Position numbers and translations under genes: made by a program. From NCBI GenBank assembly GCA_020216985.1, contig JAIWOH010000217.1, positions 1 through 10,000 of the forward strand: a DNA stretch of 10,000 nt, given 5' to 3'. Of the stretch, positions 1 through 4,994 are shown one piece after another. Every line of letters starts with the position of its first letter. Within the stretch, counting starts at the first letter, position 1. Origin of the DNA: Nitrospira sp. GTDB taxonomy: Bacteria; Nitrospirota; Nitrospiria; Nitrospirales; Nitrospiraceae. Under the pieces are notes generated by a model. The model was not told where the DNA came from. It saw only the letters and a program-made list of their open reading frames with translations, and did not search any database.

Positions 1-225
1 TCGGGTACCGGACGCCGTGTCAGGTCGAACAAGGGTACCTAGCCAGCCACAGCACTCAGTTCGTGGCCGCTTGACAAAAGGGGAGCAGTACAGGAAACGA
101 TCAGCTATCATTAACCATAAATGACATGTTGGATGAGGAACGTTACCCGTTCAGTTGTCTGTGCTAGCGACTCCTGACCTGCTATGGGGGAATCGGAAGC
201 CATTCTTAAACAAAATTAATTTGTT
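1..225. other. Leader region upstream of prsR, no supported gene
   Basis: I find no convincing coding sequence here. The three forward frames stop after about 13, 39 and 23 codons, and none ends like a PrsK histidine kinase, the usual neighbour of prsR. A consensus-like TTGACA lies at 71-76, but no acceptable -10 hexamer follows at 16-18 bases. A small hairpin (GAACG-TTACC-CGTTC, 138-152) and a heptamer GGGTACC repeated at 4-10 and 33-39 are visible, but both are weak. The region may hold the end of an upstream transcript and the prsR promoter. Confidence 0.4.
209..225. promoter_or_regulatory. AT-rich near-palindrome abutting the prsR start codon
   Basis: The 17-base segment AACAAAATTAATTTGTT is symmetrical at all but one base pair and ends on the base just before the ATG of prsR. 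No Shine-Dalgarno sequence is visible in front of that ATG. The element therefore sits where a ribosome or an autoregulator would act. It could be an operator, a low-structure translation initiation region, or chance in an AT-rich leader. Confidence 0.25.
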
Positions 226-1599
226 ATGACGGCAAATCCGTTGCCATTGTTGCTGGTCGATGATGATGACACGATTCGCGAGCAGATGAAATGGGCTCTC
301 ACGCCTGACTATCACATTCTGGAAGCAGGAGACCGCTTGACAGCGCTCGCGCACGTGCGGCAGGCAATGCCCCGATTGGTTCTCCTTGACCTGGGATTGC
401 CTCCCGACGTGGACGGAGCCTCGGAGGGAATGGCGATTCTCCGCGCCACGTTGCAGATGAATCCCGCTGCCAAGGTCATCGTGATTACCGGCAACAGCGA
501 CCGGGCCCGGGCGATCGAAGCCGTCCAAAGCGGCGCCTATGATTTTATCGAAAAACCGGTTCAGCTTGAGATCTTGAAGGTTGTACTGCAGCGGGCCGCA
601 TATCTTGCGGATCTGGAACAAGAGAACCGCGTGTTGCAGGAAGCGGCGGGAGACGATGAATTCGAAGGCTTAATTGGACGCAGTTCCTTCATGCAGGAGC
701 TGATTCAAACCATCAAACGTGTCGCGCCGTCGGATGTGCCGGTCCTGATTACGGGAGAGAGCGGGACAGGAAAAGAATTGGTGGCCCGAGCGATCCATCG
801 CCGGAGCGCCAGGTTCGAGAAGCCGTTCGTCGCCATCAACTGCGGGGCGATTCCCGACACACTGTTGGAAAGCGAATTGTTCGGTCATGAAAAGGGAGCC
901 TTTACAGGGGCCGTTCAGCAGCGAAAAGGACGGTTCGAGCATGCCCAAGGAGGAACACTCTTTCTCGATGAAATAGGAGACATTCCTCTCCCGCTCCAAG
1001 TCAAGCTGTTGCGCTTTCTTCAGGAGCGCCAGATTCAGCGATTGGGGGGGAAAGAGCTCATCCCGATCGACGCCAGGATCATCGCAGCCACCCATGTCGA
1101 TCTGCATCAGGCGATTGAGGACGGGCGGTTTCGGGAAGATCTATATTACCGGCTTTGCGTGGTCACCGTTTCCATGCCGCCGCTCAGTGCCAGAGCCGGT
1201 GACGTTCCACTGCTTGCCCAGGCATTCTTACGACGTATCGCTGATGAACACCAGAAACCGCTCGTTGGCTTCACGACCGAAGCGATGGAGGCGTTGCTTT
1301 CACACCAATGGCCCGGGAATGTACGTGAGCTTGAGAATCGAATCAAACGCGCAGTCATCATGGCGGAGGGACGATACATCACTCCTTCTCACCTTGATCT
1401 GGATCGGGGAGACAAAACCAAAGAGAACACCTTCACTCTCAGGGGGGTCCGCGAAAGCCATGAAAGGGACCTGGTCCGCCTTGCCATGGAAAAGGCCAAT
1501 GGCAATATATCACGCGCGGCGGCAGAACTTGGCATCAGTCGGCCGACTCTTTATCAACTATTAGACCGGTATGGATTACGAAAGCCCAAGCAGGACTGA
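226..1599 (+). CDS. prsR: PrsR-like PEP-CTERM system response regulator (sigma-54 activator)
   Basis: This is a 457-residue NtrC-type transcription activator that would drive sigma-54 promoters after phosphorylation. The receiver domain (about 6-122) has the acidic cluster D12-D15, phosphoacceptor D55, T88 and K110. The AAA+ domain (about 148-390) has Walker A GESGTGKE (177-184), the sigma-54 contact loop GAFTGA (224-229), Walker B GGTLFLDE (242-249), the RFREDLYYRL arginine-finger region (301-310) and WPGNVRELEN (362-371). A Fis-type helix-turn-helix lies at 426-452. The block DLGLPPDVDGASEG after D55 is what I recognise as characteristic of PrsR, the regulator found with PEP-CTERM/exosortase systems, rather than of AtoC or NtrC. 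The ATG at 226 is the first start after an in-frame TAA at 217 and has no clear Shine-Dalgarno. A PEP-CTERM tail ORF follows directly. The AtoC/ZraR family is the broader alternative; the sigma-54 activator assignment itself is secure. Confidence 0.88.
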   Translation: MTANPLPLLLVDDDDTIREQMKWALTPDYHILEAGDRLTALAHVRQAMPRLVLLDLGLPPDVDGASEGMAILRATLQMNPAAKVIVITGNSDRARAIEAVQSGAYDFIEKPVQLEILKVVLQRAAYLADLEQENRVLQEAAGDDEFEGLIGRSSFMQELIQTIKRVAPSDVPVLITGESGTGKELVARAIHRRSARFEKPFVAINCGAIPDTLLESELFGHEKGAFTGAVQQRKGRFEHAQGGTLFLDEIGDIPLPLQVKLLRFLQERQIQRLGGKELIPIDARIIAATHVDLHQAIEDGRFREDLYYRLCVVTVSMPPLSARAGDVPLLAQAFLRRIADEHQKPLVGFTTEAMEALLSHQWPGNVRELENRIKRAVIMAEGRYITPSHLDLDRGDKTKENTFTLRGVRESHERDLVRLAMEKANGNISRAAAELGISRPTLYQLLDRYGLRKPKQD

Positions 1600-1620
1600 T
1601 AAAAGACTGAGACGCTGAAT

Positions 1621-1776
1621 ATGAGTGGGTTCTGGCCTGGCCCTGGGGCGATTTCTCATGTGTCGATTTGGGGAACGCCGAGCGCCGGTGTGCCAGAACC
1701 ATCTTCCCTGCTTTTACTTGGTGCCGGGTTAGCGGGAGCAGGGATCTGGAGGAGGAGGATTGTGAGAGAACAATAA
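1621..1776 (+). CDS. 51-residue peptide that is a PEP-CTERM sorting tail (possible gene remnant)
   Basis: This short ORF encodes 51 residues. Residues 1-23 are polar and glycine-rich (SGFWPGPGAISHVSIWG). The rest is a complete PEP-CTERM sorting signal: VPEP at 24-27, a hydrophobic segment LLLLGAGLAGAGIW at 30-43, then the basic cluster RRR at 44-46 and a short polar end. Exosortases recognise this Pro-Glu-Pro / transmembrane / Arg layout at the C-terminus of exported proteins. No N-terminal signal peptide is present, which such substrates need, so it may be the 3' end left from a larger PEP-CTERM gene. The residues before VPEP look like the end of a typical substrate domain. It lies 21 bases downstream of prsR in the same frame, with a weak GAG at 1609-1611 as a possible ribosome site, and shares the terminator at 1813. 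The tail identity is clear; expression is uncertain. Confidence 0.62.
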   Translation: MSGFWPGPGAISHVSIWGTPSAGVPEPSSLLLLGAGLAGAGIWRRRIVREQ

Positions 1777-1812
1777 AGATTAGGCTTTCATACGCAAAAT
1801 TTGGCACCTGGT

Positions 1813-1854
1813 AAAGGCCGGTTCTCTTGGAATAAGAGGACCGGCCTTTTGTTT
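1813..1854 (+). terminator. Strong Rho-independent terminator after prsR / PEP-CTERM tail
   Basis: A 16-bp stem pairs 1813-1828 with 1834-1849, with a single G-T wobble. It has a five-base loop (GGAAT) and a GC-rich core GGCCGG/CCGGCC, and is followed by TTTTGTTT. This is a textbook intrinsic terminator placed 36 bases after the stop of the PEP-CTERM tail ORF. It implies that prsR and the tail share one transcript end and are separated from the downstream flavoprotein gene. Confidence 0.9.
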
Positions 1855-1866
1855 GCTTGAGGTATC

Positions 1867-1897
1867 TTGAATTCAACGACGGACTTGCTTGTATAAA
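1867..1897 (+). promoter_or_regulatory. Candidate promoter for the flavoprotein gene
   Basis: A TATAAA -10-like hexamer lies at 1892-1897 and a TTGAAT -35-like hexamer at 1867-1872. The 19-base spacer is longer than the usual 16-18, so the match is only moderate. Its place directly after the terminator and about 90 bases before the start at 1988 makes a promoter here necessary, but the exact one is uncertain. Confidence 0.35.
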
Positions 1898-1920
1898 CCC
1901 CATCATGATGATGTCTATGC

Positions 1921-1959
1921 CACTGAGACGAAATCTAATCCAGTGAGAGGTTTTCGTCT
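1921..1959. repeat. Two interleaved inverted repeats in the leader of the flavoprotein gene
   Basis: AGACGAAA at 1926-1933 is the exact reverse complement of TTTCGTCT at 1952-1959. CACTG at 1921-1925 is the reverse complement of CAGTG at 1941-1945. The two pairings cross, so in RNA they would compete or form a pseudoknot-like fold. In DNA the 8-bp arms could be an operator. The element ends 28 bases before the start codon. The arms are short enough that chance cannot be excluded. Confidence 0.3.
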
Positions 1960-1987
1960 GTAAAGGCGAAGGGATCTGCATAAGACG

Positions 1988-3136
1988 ATGGGTCCTCTTT
2001 ATGATGTCATCGTAATCGGCGGCGGTCCGGCGGGCGCCTGCGCTGCCTGGAAGTTGGCTCAAGCGGGGATAGCAGTCGCCGTCCTGGAAAAGGCCGCGCT
2101 GCCTCGATATAAGGTCTGCGGCGGTGGACTGGTCGGACGGACGATGCGATTATTGCCGATCGACGTTCGCCAGGCCGTAGAGCAAGAGTGTCATCGAGCC
2201 AGGCTCGATTTCGTATCCTCCGGGCTGTCTTTTGTCACGCAACGAACCATTCCGGTCGTCTCCATGGTCATGAGGTCGGAGTTTGACCGGGCCCTCCTTT
2301 CTGCCGCGCAAGCGGCAGGAGCGGCTCTATACGAGTCGTGCGTCGTCGAGAGCCTGTCACCGCATGACGATTCCGTGACGGTCCTGACCGCAAAGGGCCC
2401 GATGCGAGCCTGGTTCGTCGTCGCCGCCGATGGAGCGCTGAGTCTGGTCGCACGATCCATGGGATGGGAGGACGGCCGTGTTCTCATTCCGGCGCTGGAA
2501 TACGAAGTGACTGTACCGTTCGACCGGTTGCGCCGCTTTGAAGGCACGGCGCGGTTCGACTTCGACGTTATCTCACGAGGATATGGGTGGGTCTTTCCCA
2601 AACGGCGACATCTGTCGATCGGAGTCCTGTCGATGGATAAGCAGCGGCACGGGCTTCATTCTTCGATCACTCGTTACATGGACCTGCTTGGCTGCACCTC
2701 TCCTTTATCGGTCGAGCGGCACGGTTTTGTCATTCCCGTTCGTCCGCGAAAAGGGCCCTTCGCCAAAAATCGCGTCCTCCTGGTCGGGGATGCCGCCGGT
2801 TTCGCCGACCCCATCACCGGCGAAGGAATCTCGTATGCCGTAAGGAGCGGTCTTCTGGCGGCCGAATCCCTGATCGCCGAACGTTTGCAGGAAGAAGTTG
2901 TCGAAGATGCCTACCGTCGTCTCGTTGCCCAAGCCATTCTCCCAGACCTCCACGTCGGCCGCATTCTGGCCCGTCTCCTGTACGACTGTCCGCGTGTCAG
3001 GACATGGGCCTTCTCAAGACAGGGACAGCGGCTCTGCGAAACGGTCACGGACGTGATGGCGGGAGCCAGGCAGTATCGTGATCTGGTGCGACCCGGGTCG
3101 GCATTTCGTTTTTTCAGATCTGGTCTGCTGAGCTGA
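1988..3136 (+). CDS. Geranylgeranyl-reductase-family FAD-dependent oxidoreductase
   Basis: This 382-residue flavoprotein belongs to the geranylgeranyl reductase / p-hydroxybenzoate-hydroxylase-fold family. The N-terminal dinucleotide-binding motif is GGGPAG (11-16), with the ribose-binding acidic residue E34. The family motif PRYKVCGGGL (39-48) follows. YGWVFPK (199-205) and the second FAD motif VGDAAGFADPITGEGI (266-281) are both present and intact. Family members saturate isoprenoid chains such as geranylgeranyl groups, archaeal-type lipids or the menaquinone side chain. The substrate here cannot be read from the sequence, and menaquinone or another polyprenyl lipid is only a reasonable guess. 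The start is the ATG at 1988, whose N-terminus runs straight into the beta-alpha-beta fold. A purine-rich GAAGGGA ends 13 bases upstream, a long spacing for a ribosome site. The gene stands alone between a terminator and a convergent operon. Confidence 0.82.
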   Translation: MGPLYDVIVIGGGPAGACAAWKLAQAGIAVAVLEKAALPRYKVCGGGLVGRTMRLLPIDVRQAVEQECHRARLDFVSSGLSFVTQRTIPVVSMVMRSEFDRALLSAAQAAGAALYESCVVESLSPHDDSVTVLTAKGPMRAWFVVAADGALSLVARSMGWEDGRVLIPALEYEVTVPFDRLRRFEGTARFDFDVISRGYGWVFPKRRHLSIGVLSMDKQRHGLHSSITRYMDLLGCTSPLSVERHGFVIPVRPRKGPFAKNRVLLVGDAAGFADPITGEGISYAVRSGLLAAESLIAERLQEEVVEDAYRRLVAQAILPDLHVGRILARLLYDCPRVRTWAFSRQGQRLCETVTDVMAGARQYRDLVRPGSAFRFFRSGLLS

Positions 3137-3272
3137 TGGAGAGGCCGGTCTTTGCAAACTCGACAAAATTGACGACGACGGACGAAGACCCCGACGTTTC
3201 CTGGCAACGGGCTAAGAAAAGCGGGCGCGAAAGGGGAGCAGTCGTCATTCCCTTGCAAACCGGTGCGGAGTT
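3137..3272. other. Convergent intergenic region without a clear terminator
   Basis: This gap separates the convergent flavoprotein and birA genes. No ORF or classic GC-stem plus T-run terminator is visible on either strand. CCGG..TTGCAA at 3145-3157 can pair with TTGCAAACCGG at 3253-3263, giving a long-distance inverted repeat that nearly frames the gap. It is imperfect (two-base bulge) and its loop is too long for a standard terminator. Confidence 0.35.
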
Positions 3273-4112
3273 TTATTCCCGCAGGTAAATGATGTCCGCG
3301 GCACGGACATCGATCAATTCAGGTGGCGATCCCGTCAGCGCGGTGAAATGGGGACGGACTTGCAGCGCGCCCTCCGATGAAATGGACTCGGCCGTTCCGA
3401 TGATCTCTTGCTCCGCCCCCAAGATCACGCGGACTCGTTTGCCGATCGTGCAACTGCGATTCAGATAGGCCTGCCGCAAGCGACTCGGTCCATGCGTTGT
3501 CAATTCATGGATTCCCTGCTCAAGTTCGTACAAAAGCCGAGCGAGGAGCCGATTCCGATCGATGAAGCTCTTTGAGATTTCAAACAGAGAGGTTGCCGTC
3601 TGTCGCAACTCTTCGGGGAATGACTCCTGCGGCAAGTTGACATTGATGCCGATCCCAATGACGACGATGGAACCCTGAATCGGCATGCGGAGACTTTCGC
3701 AAAGAATGCCGCCGACTTTCCGATCTTGATACAGAAGATCATTGGGCCATTTTACAGACAAGGGGATTGAGGCGGTGACTTGCACGGCTTCCGCCGCCGC
3801 CAATGCGCTCACAAGCGGCATCCAAAACAGCCATTCCGTGTCCTCGACGGTCCGCCCCTCCTCTTTGACGATCACCGAGCAATAGAGGTTTGCGCCGGGC
3901 GGGGAGTGCCATTGACGGCTCAGACGGCCTCTGCCGGCCGATTGACTCTCCGCCACCACGACGGTGCCATGCTCCGCCCCGGCTTGGGCAAGAGCCATCG
4001 CTTCGGAGTTCGTCGATGACACCTTGTGATGCACGTACAGTCGCTGTCCAAGTTGAGCGGTCGCCAAGGTGCTGCGAATGTCATCGAGCGTCAGCGGTGC
4101 AGAGGACGTCAT
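3273..4112 (-). CDS. birA: Biotin--[acetyl-CoA-carboxylase] ligase, monofunctional (class I)
   Basis: This 279-residue enzyme makes biotinyl-5'-AMP and attaches biotin to the carrier lysine of biotin-dependent carboxylases in the cytoplasm. The biotinyl-AMP binding loop is GRGRLSRQW (60-68), where most family members have GRGRxGRxW. The substrate-binding segments KWPNDLL (121-127) and RKVGGIL (131-137) and the GIGINVN strand (about 152-158) are present. A small C-terminal SH3-like domain follows (about 230-279). The N-terminal winged helix of E. coli-type BirA is absent, so this is a ligase only, not a biotin-operon repressor. The ATG is 3 bases after the nadC stop and has no strong Shine-Dalgarno, which suggests translational coupling. 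It is the last gene of the valS-nadC-birA operon. Confidence 0.92.
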   Translation of the reverse strand: MTSSAPLTLDDIRSTLATAQLGQRLYVHHKVSSTNSEAMALAQAGAEHGTVVVAESQSAGRGRLSRQWHSPPGANLYCSVIVKEEGRTVEDTEWLFWMPLVSALAAAEAVQVTASIPLSVKWPNDLLYQDRKVGGILCESLRMPIQGSIVVIGIGINVNLPQESFPEELRQTATSLFEISKSFIDRNRLLARLLYELEQGIHELTTHGPSRLRQAYLNRSCTIGKRVRVILGAEQEIIGTAESISSEGALQVRPHFTALTGSPPELIDVRAADIIYLRE

Positions 4113-4115
4113 GAT

Positions 4116-4991
4116 TTACGAAGAACGACGGTTCCGTAACGGCTTAAGAATCAGACTGAACGGCGCCGCCGGAGCGGAGTGGGTCAAGGCGCCGATGGAG
4201 ATACGATCCGCTCCTGCTGCGGCCATGGCGCGGACATTTTTGAGGGTGACGCCTCCCGACACTTCCACGATCGCCCGTCCGTTGATGAGGCGCACCGCTC
4301 GACGGACAAGGGAGGGCGACATATTGTCCAACAGGATGATATCGGTCTTTCCGGCAAGGGCCTGTCGGACCTGGGAAAGAGATTCCGTCTCGACGATGAT
4401 CGGTTTCGCCGACGGTTCGGCAGAAGCAGCCAAGCGACAGGCTGTTCGGACGGCCTCCCGGACAGGACGCAGGAGGGCCAGATGATTGTCTTTAATCAGG
4501 ATTCCGTCCTGAAGCGACATTCGGTGGCTGACGCCGCCGCCTAGTCGAACGGCCCATTTTTGCAGCGCCCGCCACCCCGGTATCGTTTTCCTCGTGTCCA
4601 TAATCTGCACCGGATAGCCTCGAACGGCTAGACAGAATTTTCTCGTCAAGGTCGCGATCCCGGACAGGTGTTGGAGAAAATTCAAAGCCACCCGTTCCGC
4701 TTGGAGAATAGACCGTCCGTCACCGGTTACGCGCAGAACGGTTTCCCCTTTCTTAGCCGGCTCACCGTCCCGGCGCTCCACCGTCACTGCAAGCGAAGGA
4801 TCGACGGCAAGGAAAGTTTGAACGGCGGCGGACAGCCCGGCCACAACGAGCGCCTCTTGCGCAATAATGACGGCCTGGGCGGGAACCGCTCGGGGAAATA
4901 GGGCGCGTGTCGTTACGTCGCCCCGGCCGAGATCTTCTTCCAACCCGATCCAAACGGCGCGCCGGATTTCCACGGCAGGGAGCCTCGTCAT
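4116..4991 (-). CDS. nadC: Nicotinate-nucleotide pyrophosphorylase (quinolinate phosphoribosyltransferase)
   Basis: This 291-residue protein converts quinolinate and PRPP to nicotinate mononucleotide in de novo NAD synthesis. All family signatures are visible: EDLGRGDVTT (19-28), ERVALNFLQHLSG (99-111), DTRKTIPGWRALQKWAVRLG (132-151), GGGVSHRMSLQD (151-162) and LIKDNH (165-170). Further on are VETES, LLDNM, EVSGGV and the C-terminal phosphate-binding AGADRISIGALTHS. Active-site basic residues K135, R157 and K167 are present. Length is typical for the family. Its ATG begins 3 bases after the valS stop, and its own stop lies 3 bases before birA. No other NAD gene (nadA, nadB) is in the window, so the enzyme must act with products made elsewhere. 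Confidence 0.95.
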   Translation of the reverse strand: MTRLPAVEIRRAVWIGLEEDLGRGDVTTRALFPRAVPAQAVIIAQEALVVAGLSAAVQTFLAVDPSLAVTVERRDGEPAKKGETVLRVTGDGRSILQAERVALNFLQHLSGIATLTRKFCLAVRGYPVQIMDTRKTIPGWRALQKWAVRLGGGVSHRMSLQDGILIKDNHLALLRPVREAVRTACRLAASAEPSAKPIIVETESLSQVRQALAGKTDIILLDNMSPSLVRRAVRLINGRAIVEVSGGVTLKNVRAMAAAGADRISIGALTHSAPAAPFSLILKPLRNRRSS

Positions 4992-4994
4992 CGC

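Noticed and set aside
71..99. TTGACA as a prsR promoter
   Set aside because: No -10-like hexamer at 16-18 bases; the sequence there is GGAAACGA.
186..200. GG-N10-GC spacing upstream of prsR as a possible sigma-54 promoter
   Set aside because: Only the invariant dinucleotides match (TGGGGG and GAAGC), too poor to call.
1094..1564. 156-codon plus-strand frame inside prsR
   Set aside because: It overlaps the conserved AAA+ and Fis domains in another frame and its product has no family features.
1801..1817. TTGGCAC resembling a sigma-54 -24 element near the prsR terminator
   Set aside because: The -12 half is missing (AAAGG in place of TTGC at the required spacing), and the sequence forms the foot of a terminator stem.
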